Of a stretch of DNA of 64,000 bases, positions 1 to 10,088 are shown piece after piece. The position numbers and the translations under genes were made by a program. The stretch is from Rattus norvegicus (taxonomy: Eukaryota; Chordata; Mammalia; Rodentia; Muridae): the NCBI RefSeq assembly GCF_036323735.1, contig NC_086027.1, forward strand, positions 87,490,662 through 87,554,661. The letters run 5' to 3'. The notes under the pieces are model-generated. The model was not told the origin of the DNA, made no database searches, and saw only the letters and a program-made list of their open reading frames with translations. Each line of letters starts with the position of its first letter. Positions within the stretch are counted from its first letter, which is position 1.

Positions 1-149
1 AATAGGGTATTTAGTGGCTGACATGAATTAGAGCCACAGCGTAGGCACTGGCAGGAGGCAGAGGGTTCAGGTTACGCGGAGCAGGACCAGTCTTGGGTCC
101 ATTCTCAGCAACTGCTACTCTTGACCTTCTTCTTTGGGGTAAATATTAC

Positions 150-255
150 ATTTTGCTTTTTTGAGGCTATCTTTTGTTAATCCCAATTAGTCTCAAGCTC
201 ACTCAAGGCAATCCTCCTGCTTCAGCTTCCCGAGAGCTGAGCTACCATTTTAGCT
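150..255 (-). repeat. B1-like SINE fragment (old)
   Basis: The antisense B1 core is recognisable (pyrimidine start, 'caatcctcctgcttcagctt', then 'gagagctgagctacca'). It is strongly diverged, so the subfamily is unclear. The flanks 1-149 and 256-449 show no recognisable gene or repeat. Confidence 0.5.
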
Positions 256-449
256 GTTCTCTTGAGTTTTAATCAATGGCTCTTCTACTGTGCCTTTAAG
301 AAGGGCTTCAGAGGCCTGCCATCTTAGACCAGGCCGCGCAGCAGTAAGAAGAAAGCTGCAACTTTTAAACAAAACCGATCTTCCCGTCTACCGAACACAG
401 TTCTTGAAGGCAAACCTACCACTACAGTCCTTAAAGATAACAGAACTTA

Positions 450-645
450 GGGGCTAGGGAGATGGGTCAGCAGTTAAGAGCACTTGTTCTTGAAGAGGAT
501 GGAGTTTGATTTCCACATCTACATGGCAGCTCCAGGGGATCCGATACCCCTGTCTGACCTCCACAGGCACAAACATGCACAGACATACATGTGGGTGAGG
601 CACCAACCCACATAAATAAATAAATCTAAAAATATTTTTTAAAAG
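450..645 (+). repeat. B3/B2-class SINE
   Basis: It has a tRNA-derived head 'gggctagggagatgggtcag' with A and B box-like segments. A B3-type body follows ('cagctccaggggatcc', 'gacctccacaggcac'), ending in an AATAAATAAATCT-type tail. Confidence 0.85.
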
Positions 646-675
646 ATTAAATTTATATTTCCTTTTTATAAAAAT

Positions 676-844
676 AGTTATTTATGTTTTATATATAAGT
701 ACACTGTAGCTGTCTTCAGACACACTAGAAGAGGGCATCAGATCCTATTACAGATGGTTGTGAGCCATGAGGTTGCTGGCAACTGAACTCAGGACCTCTG
801 GAAGAGCAGTCAGTGCTCTTAACCGCTGAGCCATCTCCCCAGCA
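676..844 (-). repeat. B2 SINE
   Basis: Antisense B2: 'gtacactgtagctgtcttca' at the left and the complement of the tRNA-like head ('ccgctgagccatctccccag') at the right end. Together with the B3 at 450 it forms a tail-to-tail SINE pair. Confidence 0.9.
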
Positions 845-845
845 C

Positions 846-1596
846 CAAGTTTGTATTTCTAAATGCGGGGAGCAGATGGAATCCTGAGTGAATGTGTATT
901 ATTGGCATGGGTACAGCCATGTTGAAGATCCCAGTGTCTCAGACCCATGGGAAGCACAGCCTTCCCTAGGTCGTGCTCAGAATGGCAAAACCTTACTGCA
1001 GTCCAAGTACTGTTGCCAAGACGCTTTTAACCTTTAGCTAAAAGCAGTGCGCTCAGAATGTATCAACTGAGGCTCTCCCGTCCTCACAGATGCCAGCAAC
1101 CGGTGACTGCTCCCTCTAGAGACTTTCCACAGAGATTAGCTAACCCTTGGTGATATGAAATAAATACTCTGAGGTTCTGAGCTGCTCTCTGTACACCTTC
1201 ATCACAGAACCCAGCCTCCCTACTTCCGTGTGCTGTTTCACCCATCACCTCACTTGGCTCAGTCTCTCAGCCGTACACGTCACTTAGAGAAATTCAGGTG
1301 GTGCTCAAGAACATATGGGCCACGAGAAATGATGACGTATCTATTAGTATTCATGAAATTATTGCCCAAGAAACTGAGCACACAGCAATAGTTTGCTCCA
1401 AGAGCTTCCTCCAAGCTCTATCCAAGAAAAGTTTGTTCCTCATCAGGAAATGACTCGCTTACCCGAGGAAAGAGCTGACCTGTCAGAAAACAGCTTAATC
1501 TGGGTAACCTTTGTCCCACTGTGCCCAGCGTTTCTCCTCAGTTATGTCATGAACAGGGCCCAGTGTTACTGACTCACTCTTTGAAAAGTCAGCCTA
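846..1596. other. Repeat-poor stretch, no gene seen
   Basis: About 750 bp with no recognised SINE and no long open frame. 'gaaataaatactctgaggtt' near 1158 could be the 3' part of an old LTR, but I could not place it. Confidence 0.4.
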
Positions 1597-1597
1597 T

Positions 1598-1800
1598 GGA
1601 GGCTAGCGAGATGGCCTCAGGAGTTAACAGCACTGGCTGCTCTTGCAGACGACCAGAGTTCAGTTCCCAACATCCACAATGACAACCATAAACTTCCTGT
1701 AACTCGAGCTCCAGTGGACCCAATGACCCCTTCTGGGCTCCTTAGCTTTGCACTCACATATCGACTCCTATACATACATATATAAAATAATTTAAACCTC
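1598..1800 (+). repeat. B3-class SINE
   Basis: Diverged tRNA-derived head 'ggctagcgagatggcctcag', followed by the B3 phrase 'ctccagtggacccaatg' and an A/T-rich tail. Confidence 0.75.
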
Positions 1801-1849
1801 TGAATTTATGTTAAAGAATGACAATCTGCCTGTGGCCACGAGTGTAACC

Positions 1850-2065
1850 CGGAGGTTCACAGCCACTCTAAGACTGGGACCCTTTAACACAGTTTCTCGT
1901 GTTGTGGTGGCCCCCAACCGTAAACTTATTTCTGCTGCTACTTCATAATTGTAATTTTACTACGGTTAGGAATCATATCGTAAATGTCTGTATTTTCTGA
2001 TGGTCTTGGGTGACCCCTGTGAAAGGGTTGTTCTCCTCCCCATTTCAAAGGGTTGAGAAACACTA
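1850..2065. mobile_element. URR1/SPIN-type hAT-Charlie MITE
   Basis: A short nonautonomous DNA transposon. Both ends resemble hAT termini of the CAGTGGTTCTCAACC / GGTTGAGAACCACTG type (here 'ggaggttcacagcc' and 'gggttgagaaacacta'). Internal blocks 'gggaccctttaa', 'gtggcccccaacc', 'tgatggtcttgggtgacccc' and 'tgtgaaagggttgttc' match what I know of the murine URR1 and SPIN family. Flanking 8-mers GTGTAACC (1842-1849) and GTCTAACC (2066-2073) match at 7 of 8 positions, as expected for a hAT target duplication. It has no coding capacity. Confidence 0.8.
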
Positions 2066-2185
2066 GTCTAACCGAATCTCGGTGACCTTCGTTGAAATCT
2101 CCCTTCTAATTCATTATCGGTTATTCCCCAAGGGTCTGTTGTTCCTTCATTCCTTTCTCTCTTTCTTCTTTTCCTTTCCCCCTGC

Positions 2186-2248
2186 AGGAAAAGGAACCTT
2201 TATGCATATTAGGCAAGAGCTTTGCCACTGACTTGTATCCCCAGCCCA
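2186..2248 (-). repeat. ID/B4 head fragment
   Basis: Antisense tRNA-Ala-like head: 'tatgcatattaggcaagag', 'ttgccactgacttgtatcc', 'ccagccc'. The CT-rich DNA just left of it (2150-2182) ends in a splice-acceptor-like 'cccctgcag', probably a by-product of the repeat tail. Confidence 0.6.
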
Positions 2249-2550
2249 AGGTGTTTATTATTCTTTGCTACAACAAATCTAACAAAATTAGCTTTGGGGG
2301 AGTCAAGAGTCAATAGCAAGAAGGACAATAGCTAATATTTATTGAGTGTGGTGTAGCTGCTCATTCTGTGTCAACTCTTCTGGGCTGTGATTCATTTCGT
2401 AGGAAACACTGGCCAGAAGCCAGTGTTAAGCTGTGCTGAGATTTAGAATTGAGAGAGCCCTCTCTGCTGTGTATTCTGGTGTCTAGGAGCCACAGCGGCG
2501 CATAAAGGGATGGGACACATAAAGCCTGCATATGGTTTTGTTTGTTTCAT

Positions 2551-2705
2551 TTCTGTTTTCTCAGACAGGATCTTACCCTATAGCTTAGGCTAACTTGGAA
2601 CTCACTCTGTAGCCCAGGGAGTGGTGAATACCTCAGTATGCCAGATATGATGCATGTCTCAGAACTCAAGGGCAGGGATTGCAGACATGAGCTACCACGA
2701 CTGGC
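2551..2705 (-). repeat. B1 SINE, diverged
   Basis: Antisense B1 with 'cagacaggatcttaccctat', 'ggaactcactctgtagccca' and 'gcagacatgagctaccacga'. About 30 bp between the second and third blocks does not match B1. Confidence 0.7.
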
Positions 2706-2731
2706 TTCTTAAGTGTTAAAGGACTAAACAT

Positions 2732-2889
2732 AGCAGCTGGATGATGGAAGGGCTCTAATCCCAGCACTTGGGAGGCAGAGGCAGGCAGACCTCTGAGTTT
2801 AAGGCCAGCCTGGTCTACACAGTTAATTCCAGGTCAGCCAGGGATCCATGGAGAAACCCTGTCTTAATAAACAAACAAACAAATAAATA
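2732..2889 (+). repeat. B1 SINE
   Basis: Near-complete B1: 'ctaatcccagcacttgggag', 'ggccagcctggtctacacag' and 'gagaaaccctgtctt', ending in a (CAAA)n(TAAA)n tail. Confidence 0.9.
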
Positions 2890-3185
2890 TTAAAAAAAAT
2901 TAAAAGAGAGCGAAACAGCTAGCATAACAAGATTTTACGGCCTTCTTACTGCTGCTGCTACTACTGTGTGCATCCAGCATTCTCAAATGCAGTGTTCGCT
3001 GGTAAAAAGTGGATATGGAAAAACCCTTCCTTGCCATTTCCCTCTTCTGTCCTAGCCTCACTCCAACCTGATGTTGGCTTTTGTGGCCATTATTCTTGTT
3101 CTCTGTCATCTTAGAATGGCCACATAATCTTTGTTCAAACCCAATGATGTGAGCCAAGCTGTGTCTCTCAGGAAATCTTAGCACA

Positions 3186-3392
3186 CAGTATCTCAGGATG
3201 AGACTACTTGGAAACAGGATTTCTACAGAGGTGGCCTTTTAAAAAGGAAGTCACTGGAGTTGAGTCTCAATCTAAGGATGACAGACATATTTATAAAAGG
3301 AAGAGATTTAGATACAGGGACAGAGTCACAAAGAAAGAGTGCTGCTGTGTAGAGACATACAGAAAAGCCAGCCATGTGGCTGGAGCCATGCG
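3186..3392 (+). repeat. MLT1-like MaLR LTR fragment (ancient)
   Basis: The order of motifs follows mammalian MLT1 LTRs: 'acttggaaacaggatttcta', 'gaggtggcctttt', 'tataaaaggaagagattta', 'gacagagtcacaaag', 'agccatgtggctgga'. It predates the rodent radiation. A frame of about 280 codons starting at 3208 exists only because it runs into the adjacent CA array. Confidence 0.6.
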
Positions 3393-3455
3393 TTTTAAAG
3401 GAACATCAAGTCCATATAAAAGACAGAAGGCAAGAACTAACTCCAAACTTGTTCA

Positions 3456-3457
3456 TG

Positions 3458-3488
<31 letters not shown>

Positions 3489-4031
3489 ACACACACCACA
3501 CCACACACCACACACACACACCACACACCACACACACAGACACACACACACCACACACACACCACACACCACACACACACACACACACTACACCACACAC
3601 ACACACACGCACACACACACACCACACCACACACACACACACACCACACACCACACACACACACGCACACGCACACACACACACCACACCACACACACAC
3701 ACACACACACCACACACCACACACACACACACGCACACGCACACACACACACACCACACACACACACACCACACACCACACACACACACACACACTCATA
3801 CACACCACACACACACACCACACACACACACACACCACACATCACACACACACACACACACCACACCACACACACACACACACGCACACACACCACACAC
3901 ACACACACCACACACCACACACACACACACACACACCACACACACACACACCACACACACACACACCACACCACACACACATACCACACACACACACACA
4001 CACACACATGCACACACACACCCACACTACA
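3456..4031. repeat. Compound (CA)n/(CACACC)n satellite, 576 bp
   Basis: Almost pure A/C on the plus strand. Runs of CA are broken regularly by CC, giving ACCACAC units, with rare G or T. The His/Thr/Pro-rich and Cys/Val-rich frames on both strands are composition artefacts. The alternating purine-pyrimidine runs favour Z-DNA. Confidence 0.97.
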
Positions 4032-4266
4032 CGATAATAACAATAAATAGAATTAGGAAATTAAGAGAGACTAGGATTAAAACTAAGCCAAAATAAATCA
4101 GTTGTAACAAAAGGCAGGAGTGTTTTGTAATTCTTCACTTTTGTGTCATTCACTTCTAGAGGTTTCACGAAATACTTTAAATATTTAGCAACACACAGCT
4201 ATTTGAACCTTTACCTAGTGATTTTCTTTGACCACTGACTAAAGGGTTTAAACCATTACTGCTGTT
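4032..4266. other. Short repeat-poor spacer
   Basis: A/T-rich with 'aataacaataaatag' beside the CA array. No recognised feature. Confidence 0.4.
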
Positions 4267-4267
4267 G

Positions 4268-4418
4268 CTGAGCTCAATAGCTCAAGCCTGTAATCATCAC
4301 GAGGGACGTAAAAAGGCAGGAGGATTGATGCAAGGTTGAAAGTTTGAGGCCAGACTGGTCTTCATAGCAACTCCAGGCCAGACAGGGCTGGAGAGACCTT
4401 GTCTCAATAAACAAAAGA
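4268..4418 (+). repeat. Old B1/PB1-like SINE
   Basis: 'ctcaagcctgtaatcatcac', 'gtttgaggccagactggtct' and 'gagagaccttgtctcaataa' give the B1 order. The degree of divergence suggests an early B1 or proto-B1. Confidence 0.65.
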
Positions 4419-4653
4419 GATCAGAACAAACAAGACAAAAGATTGCCCGTGGCACACCATCACTGGTGTACTTTGTGAGTCATGGGGACATCTTTAAAGA
4501 TCACTTCAATTATACATAATCTCTGCTTTTTTGCTAACCCCAGTTTAATGTGCAATTTCGTAACTATTTGTGGGCTCCAGCTCTAAATTTTAGTCTGAGT
4601 TTACTGTTAGAAGGGCAGCAGGGTCACAAAAAGCATTAATTCGAAGAACACAG

Positions 4654-4654
<1 letters not shown>

Positions 4655-4706
<52 letters not shown>
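4655..4706. repeat. (CT)n microsatellite
   Basis: About 26 uninterrupted CT units, followed by CT-rich DNA to 4760. Confidence 0.98.
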
Positions 4707-4709
<3 letters not shown>

Positions 4710-4783
4710 CCTCCCTCCTTCTTTCCCTCCTCCTCTCCCATCTCTCCCCCTATCTCTCCTTAAAGAACACACAGTAAACAGGG

Positions 4784-4921
4784 ACTTGCTAGCTAGCCCA
4801 GGCTGTCCTGGAGCTCACTATAAAGTTCAAACTAACCTCAAATTCAAAATCCCCTTGTTTCGGTGTCTGCTGAGACAGTAGATTGGCAGCAGGGATGAGA
4901 CGGGCCTTCCCACCCGCCCCA

Positions 4922-4976
<55 letters not shown>

Positions 4977-5035
4977 TATGGCCCTTAGCTTCCCAAGCAC
5001 TGAGATTAGAGATGTGATCGCCATATACATACAGC
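4784..5035 (-). repeat. B1-like SINE split by a (CA)n run
   Basis: Antisense B1-like blocks ('agcccaggctgtcctggagc', 'acctcaaattcaaaat') lie left of the CA run at 4923-4973. The expected continuation ('cttcccaagcactgagatta') lies to its right, so the CA run expanded inside the SINE. Confidence 0.5.
4923..4973. repeat. (CA)n microsatellite
   Basis: About 25 CA units inside a B1-like element. Confidence 0.98.
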
Positions 5036-5219
5036 TCACTTTTCCTCGTCTGAATTTTTACAAATGGGTCGAAAGAGAGTCCCACGGTGTCCTAGGACCC
5101 GGGTGGAGTGAGAGTGAGAGTTCAATGGTTACAAGGCAGATTTATCCACTGCTGATGTACTTAATGACAAACCAGCCACCTTCACTTTATAAAGACTCTC
5201 TTATTAAAAGTATTTGCTG

Positions 5220-5385
5220 ACTCTGGGCGTGGTGGTAAAACCAGTACTGTGGAAGCAGAAGCTGGGGGATTATGAGGTCAGGGTTCGCCTGGGCTACAAA
5301 AAAGAAAAAAGAAAAAAAGAAAAAAAGAAAAAAAAGTTCTTGGTCAACCAGAGCAATATAAGGACACTCTGTCTCATAAAGTCAA
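5220..5385 (+). repeat. B1-like SINE with internal A-rich expansion
   Basis: 'tctgggcgtggtggtaaaac' starts a diverged B1. The middle is interrupted by (A3-8G)n at 5299-5336, and the B1 end 'ggacactctgtctcataaag' resumes after it. Confidence 0.6.
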
Positions 5386-5525
5386 ACCAATCAGCAATAT
5401 CAGTGATGAAACATGACAATTTATACAGAGTTATAAAGAACATAGATTAGTCACATTTGCAGATACTGTCAACTTTGAAGGAATAACTCACTCTTTGGAA
5501 AATAGAAATAAAACTCCAAAAATAG

Positions 5526-5650
5526 GGCCAGTAAGATGAATCAACAGGTGACTCAGCTCGCTACCATGCCTGCTGACTCAAGTCCAACCCCCCAGAACCT
5601 ATTTCCATCCAAATGCTGTGCCAAATGTTCCCCTCCACAAAGAAATACTA
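5526..5650 (+). repeat. B3-like SINE fragment, diverged
   Basis: 'agggccagtaagatgaatca' and 'ctgctgactcaagtccaacc' follow the B3 order. The 3' part is degraded. Confidence 0.4.
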
Positions 5651-5740
5651 AAAACTTGGAGATAAGTAAATAATCAGAAAAGTATTCGGTAAACTAGACA
5701 TATAAGTCAAGCCTAGCAATATAGAATATACTGCTAAAAG

Positions 5741-5866
5741 TCGATGGCCCATATACAGAATTCCATCTGTTGGAGGTAGAGGCAGGAGAATCGGGACGTT
5801 AGCTCATCTCTGGCTACATATGGATTTTAAGGCCACCCAGAGATACGTAAAACTCTGTCTCAAAGA
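5741..5866 (+). repeat. B1-like SINE, first of three in tandem
   Basis: 'ttggaggtagaggcaggaga' and 'aaaactctgtctcaaaga' mark the body and end. The next two B1 copies follow directly in the same orientation. Confidence 0.6.
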
Positions 5867-5873
5867 TGAAATG

Positions 5874-6000
5874 TGTCGTGCTGGCACAGGCTTTAATCCC
5901 AGGACCCGGGAGGCAGAGGTAGGCAGGCCATGATGAGTTTAGCCTGGTCTACATATTGGGTTCTAGGCCAGCCAAGGCTACATAGTGAAATCTTCTGAAA
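5874..6000 (+). repeat. B1 SINE, second of three
   Basis: 'tgctggcacaggctttaatc', 'cgggaggcagaggtaggcag' and 'ggccagccaaggctacatag'. Confidence 0.8.
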
Positions 6001-6142
6001 AGCCAGGCATGGTGGCACATGCCTTTAAATCTCAGGAGACAGAATCTCGGGAACTTGAGAGACAGAGACAAGTGGATCTCTGGGAATTTCAGGCCAGCCA
6101 GGCTAGCCAGAGCACTGTAGAGATCCTGCCTCAAAATACATA
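6001..6142 (+). repeat. B1 SINE, third of three
   Basis: 'agccaggcatggtggcacat' is a well-preserved B1 start. It has a small internal duplication around 'gagacagaatctcgggaact' and ends 'gatcctgcctcaaaatac'. Confidence 0.85.
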
Positions 6143-6144
6143 AT

Positions 6145-6222
6145 ACACACACACATACATACATACACACATACACACATGCATACATGTTATATAGGTG
6201 TGTGTGTGTGTGTGTGTGTGTG
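6145..6222. repeat. (CA)/(CATA) then (TG)n microsatellite
   Basis: CA/TACA units at 6145-6187 grow from the tail of the third B1, followed by (GT)11 at 6201-6222. The strand bias flips, giving a potential hairpin. Confidence 0.9.
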
Positions 6223-7500
6223 AGTGTAGTCGATAAATTTCTGCAACGAAGTACCTAGATCAAGTACATAAGTAGAGAATGATAAAGACATAGACAAGAG
6301 TTCCTGCCTCTAGAAGCAAGATCTCCTGTATAAGATGCATGAAAGGCAATGCCAAACTCATCTAACAAGTCAGCATCCTCTTGAAACGTTGATCAGCATC
6401 TGGTTTATCCAATTTTGCATCATACCTGTTGACCAGAGGTGTTACCTGGAACCCTGAAGCCTAGTTGGTACGTCATTCACCAAACATCCAGGAATAAATC
6501 AAAAGGAAAGAACACAACAAGGACCCAACTGGGGGTCCTTCTTATGTTTAAGAGTCATAGGAGCTGTGGTGGACGTCTTCAAATATTTGTACATCTCTTA
6601 GCAAGAAGTAAACAAATTCATGTGCAAAGCTGCCACGTGGCACAACCAGTAGCAACAGGGACCAGTCCGAAGGGGGGCTGAATCTGGGTCCAAACAAAAA
6701 CATCTTTCTAGAGCTGCCAGGCATGGGACAAGCTGTTCCTCTGCCCTGAAGAGTTTTAGGCTAGCATGAATGCCCCTGACTGAAGAAATCTGGCTGTCCC
6801 TCGCAATGGCCTACTTACTATTCATTCTCTCTTTTCTGTCTTTCCACACCTCCGTTCTACTCAGTGGTGAACAGATGAGCCTGTGAGAACCTCAGATTCT
6901 GGGGAAATTCTCTGCCAGGCCAGTTGGGTGAGTATTGCTTTTCCATAGCGGGGACTGAAGTAATAGGAAGCTACTGTCCCCTTTATTTTGTCTAAAATGA
7001 AGAAGTGACGCTAAGAGTGGAAGAAGATATCTTCACAGCAGGAGGAAAACGCAAAGAGAGCCCATGTTGACATCACCAAGTGGTGGCTTCACCCAACCAA
7101 GAGCCTCTTCCCCTTACACTCCTTCCTGTGGAAGAAAACCAGTGCCCTATTTGCTTGTGTCACTACACTAAGATATTCTGATATTTCTAAACAAATACAT
7201 CTATCACTAACGTAAGGAATCAGAATAAAAAGTAGAGCCTCGACTCCTGAGATATTTTAACTCATTACCCAGGTTAATGCATTAAAATTCCCTACACAGA
7301 ATCACTGAGTATCCTTTGAAGCACCTGCTTTGTAGATAGATGGAAATGAACTAAGAATATTAATCCCTTCCTTGCCGATGCACATTAATTACCAAAGCCT
7401 CTTGCCTTTTGCTGACAGTTCAAGAGGAAACAAGAAAACCACGATGATGTCAGTGTGAGGAGAGCTGACTGCAATTGGGGGTGAGGTTTCTTCTCTGTTT
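6223..7500. other. Repeat-poor island, no coding gene seen
   Basis: About 1.3 kb with no recognised SINE and only short open frames. It includes a good splice acceptor and donor pair at 6865-6927, listed separately. Confidence 0.4.
6865..6927 (+). other. Exon-like segment, non-coding (candidate)
   Basis: A long pyrimidine tract ('ttctgtctttccacacctcc') leads to 'ctactcag' at 6857-6864. A GTGAGT donor follows at 6928. The 63-bp insert has a stop in all three frames (TGA), so if spliced it would be untranslated or lncRNA sequence. Such pairs also occur by chance. Confidence 0.2.
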
Positions 7501-7502
7501 GT

Positions 7503-7566
7503 TTTTCAGTACTGTACATGGAACCTTGAGTTAGTCATTTACCCGTGAACTACAAGCTCCAGTCCA
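7503..7566 (-). repeat. Possible B4/ID head fragment
   Basis: 'gtacatggaaccttgagtta' and 'actacaagctccagtcc' loosely match the antisense B4/ID head. Weak. Confidence 0.3.
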
Positions 7567-7959
7567 AGAGTGTGTTTCACAACACACTTATTATAATTAC
7601 ATAGCCTGCAACCACTGTTTCCCATCTATATCTGTTTCATAAGAAGAAACTGTAAAGACAGTGCTGGGGGTGCATTTAAGGCAACATTCCTCCTTCCTCC
7701 ACGACCACCTCCAGGGAGGGAGCAATACAGGAAGACTACTGAGGAACTTGTTCTGGGAAAACAGAGTGAGTTCTCAAGCCAGAAGGAACTCTCACTGCTC
7801 TGAGACTCAGCCCCAGACATTTGGATGGAGGACCCCTCACTCGTCAATACCTCCCTTCCGTACAGCTCTGTCAGCACACGATGCTGCAGTGACAAGCCAG
7901 AAACACTCAGACTGAGCATTGGTTTGCAGTGAGCAGGCAAAGCCCCAGGAGCAAGGGTC
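7567..7959. other. Unassigned DNA next to the 7960-8240 repeat
   Basis: Short open frames only. It may be part of the same older element as 7960-8240. Confidence 0.3.
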
Positions 7960-8240
7960 TCCAGAGCCATCTGTGTGTTATAGTAATTTCCAACCCCAAT
8001 AAGCTCGTATAAAAAGCACACAATCCAGTTCTTATCATTATAAGCCCAGATTGGGCAGATCTAGTGTTATCCTAACCTATAAGACCCCTTGTTACCTGCA
8101 GTTTCTCCTGGCCATGTGGTTCTGGTCCTTCATGACTTCTTCCTCCTCTTCTTCCGTCCTCTCTCCTTCTCCTCCCTCACTCTCCCAGACCTCTCATCCC
8201 CCCTTTCCCTTCCACTGCCCAATCACCGGCTCTGGCCTCT
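7960..8240 (-). repeat. Unnamed dispersed repeat, copy 1 (LTR-like)
   Basis: Read on the minus strand, this contains 'tagatctgcccaatctgggc', 'aactggattgtgtgcttttt' and 'cttattggggttggaaatta'. The plus strand at 26765-26990 contains the same series in the same order with substitutions. The copies lie 18.8 kb apart in opposite orientation, so this is a dispersed repeat. The layout suggests the 3' part of an ERV LTR, but I cannot name it. Confidence 0.65.
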
Positions 8241-8507
8241 ACTGACCAGTTAGAAAGGGGAGAAGGTTCATTTGAGATCATCTGAATATGTGATGACTGC
8301 AACCCCTCTGGAGGGCAACTCCTCTCAAGGAGACAGAATTAACATCAGAATACAAACAGCATCGGGCAACCCACAACATCGATATAAGACTGTAGCAAAG
8401 CTACCATCAGAAGAGGAGAAGGCTAAGAGACTCAGTGCTGACATCAGAGAGCTGCCGGGCCGGTTGAGGAGCTATGTCCAGTAGAGAGCAAGATGTCCAA
8501 GCGCAAT
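8241..8507. other. Unassigned DNA
   Basis: One 70-codon frame starts at 8272 with no recognisable protein similarity. It may continue the adjacent repeat. Confidence 0.3.
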
Positions 8508-8512
8508 GCTAC

Positions 8513-8821
8513 TGTGGTGGTTCATCTTGATTGTCAACTTGGCAGGATTTAGAATTACCATAGAAACAAATCTTGGGCCATGTCCATGAGAGACTACCTC
8601 CATCAGGTTAATTGAGGTGGGAAGACCCATTCTAAATGTAGGCAGTACCATTCCGTGGGCTGGGTCCTGTACCAAATAAAAAGGAGGGAGACAGCTGAGC
8701 ACAGGCATTCGTACCTTTTCCTGCCACGAAGAACCACATCCCTAGGAACTGTAAGCTAAAACAAATCCTTCCTTAAGTTGCTTTAATCATGTATTTTATC
8801 ACAGTGATGATCCAAGTAACA
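8513..8821 (+). mobile_element. Class C LTR-like element with perfect TSD
   Basis: It begins TGTGGTGG, contains 'catcttgattgtcaacttgg', 'gggaagacccattctaaatg' and an AATAAAAAGGAGG block, and ends AAGTAACA. The 5-bp flanks are identical (GCTAC at 8508-8512 and 8822-8826). TG...CA ends plus a 5-bp TSD indicate an LTR of the ERVL/MaLR type. It is internally shorter than I expect for the family. An interrupted antisense relative lies at 33003-33932. Confidence 0.8.
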
Positions 8822-8826
8822 GCTAC

Positions 8827-9117
8827 AACCACCCAGGAAGAAGACTGAGGAGAGGAAGCTACTATCCTGAACTTCCTGCCCCCTTTTGCCAGGGACATGG
8901 ATTTTTCTAGGCAGTTTTGGGAAAGAACAGGAATCACATTCCCCTGAGAGGTGATATAGCTAGGAAGGTTATTTTACATTCCGGGAACTCTGATTATGGC
9001 GTTGAGGTGAATAAAGTCTCCTTTGTAACCCAGGGATGAGGTTTCTCAGAGCCAGTGCAGATGTGCCCTCATAGCGAGAACATTGCACAATAGGCCAGCT
9101 AATGAATAGCTTTCAAG
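8827..9117. other. Repeat-poor spacer, nothing recognised
   Basis: No ORF of note and no known repeat motif. Confidence 0.4.
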
Positions 9118-9225
9118 CTTGAACGGTGTCTCATGACTCAGATGCCAATATTCAGGAAGCTAAAAGCAAGCGGGGAAAGAGTTCAAAGACAGCCTGGGCT
9201 ATATAGAGACACTCTCTGTCAAGGA
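9118..9225 (+). repeat. B1-like SINE, diverged
   Basis: 'agacagcctgggctatatag' and 'gagacactctctgtcaagg' match the B1 3' half. The 5' half is degraded. Confidence 0.5.
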
Positions 9226-9239
9226 ACAAATATATTTTT

Positions 9240-9728
9240 CGAACTGTGAGCTGCAACCCACTAGTGAGTCATGAACTCAACTTAAAATGTCTCTGACAGA
9301 CAGTGAACGATGCTCCTGCATCGGCTCGCCTTGCAGTGCTTTGCTGGTCTTCACTGATCTTTGCCTCTCATGACATTGCAGAGAGAAATGCGCCAAAGAC
9401 CTTCTCGTGGCATTCAGGCTGCTTCTTGCCTCTTTCGTGGACTTGTGCCAATTTGGCAGAGCCTTGTGGTTTCTTCTGGATCAAGCTACTGATCAGTCTT
9501 TGGTGTTTGCTGATTGGACTGGACTGCCATTACTGATTCATGGTTGATGTTTTGGACTGGACTGCTGATATCTTGACAAGAAAGATTGCAATTGTCCCCC
9601 AAAGAACTACCTCTGAACAGGTCCGCATCCCGGTGTCCTATCAATCATCTTTTTCCACTATTTTTCGTTGGTGGGCTAAAAGGGTAGTTGAAGCATTTAA
9701 GAACCCTTATTAAAGTAGGATTTAAAAA
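9240..9728 (+). repeat. Retrotransposon-like sequence ending in an A tract
   Basis: I recall 'gtagttgaagcatttaagaa' followed by 'cccttattaaagtagg' as an abundant rodent repeat 3' end, but cannot name the family. It ends in an A tract at 9724-9734, into which the following B2 inserted. Confidence 0.45.
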
Positions 9729-9738
9729 AAAAAATCTA

Positions 9739-9930
9739 GGGCTGGAGAGATGGCTCAGCGGTTAAGAACACCGACTGCTCTTCCAGAGGTCCTGAGTTCA
9801 ATTCCCAGCAACCATACGGTGGCTCACAACCATCTGTAATGGGGATCCGAAGCCCTCTTCCAGTGTGTCTGAAGACAGCTACAGTGTAGTCATATACATG
9901 AAATAAATAAATCTTAAAGAATAAAAATAA
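9739..9930 (+). mobile_element. B2 SINE with TSD
   Basis: Complete young-looking B2: head 'gggctggagagatggctcag', 'cagcaaccatacggtggctc', 'gtgtctgaagacagctacag', then an AATAAATAAATCTT tail. AAAAAATCTA flanks it at 9729-9738 and 9931-9940, showing L1-style insertion. Confidence 0.95.
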
Positions 9931-10088
9931 AAAAAATCTAAGCCTATAGATAGCTACTGAGACTCAACTACACTGAGACTGACCTTTGACCGCTCCACAT
10001 ACATATGTACATGAACATTCATACCTGGCACACATGAGCAGTTGTAATCACTGTAAACACACACACACACAAGCACATGCACATGTGT

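Noticed and set aside
2150..2186. Strong acceptor-like tract ending CCCCCTGCAG
   Set aside because: Lies at the edge of an ID/B4 fragment and leads into repeat sequence with no donor.
3208..4096. Long His/Thr-rich and Cys/Val-rich open frames on both strands
   Set aside because: They are direct translations of the CA/CACACC array and its complement, with no coding-like composition outside the array.
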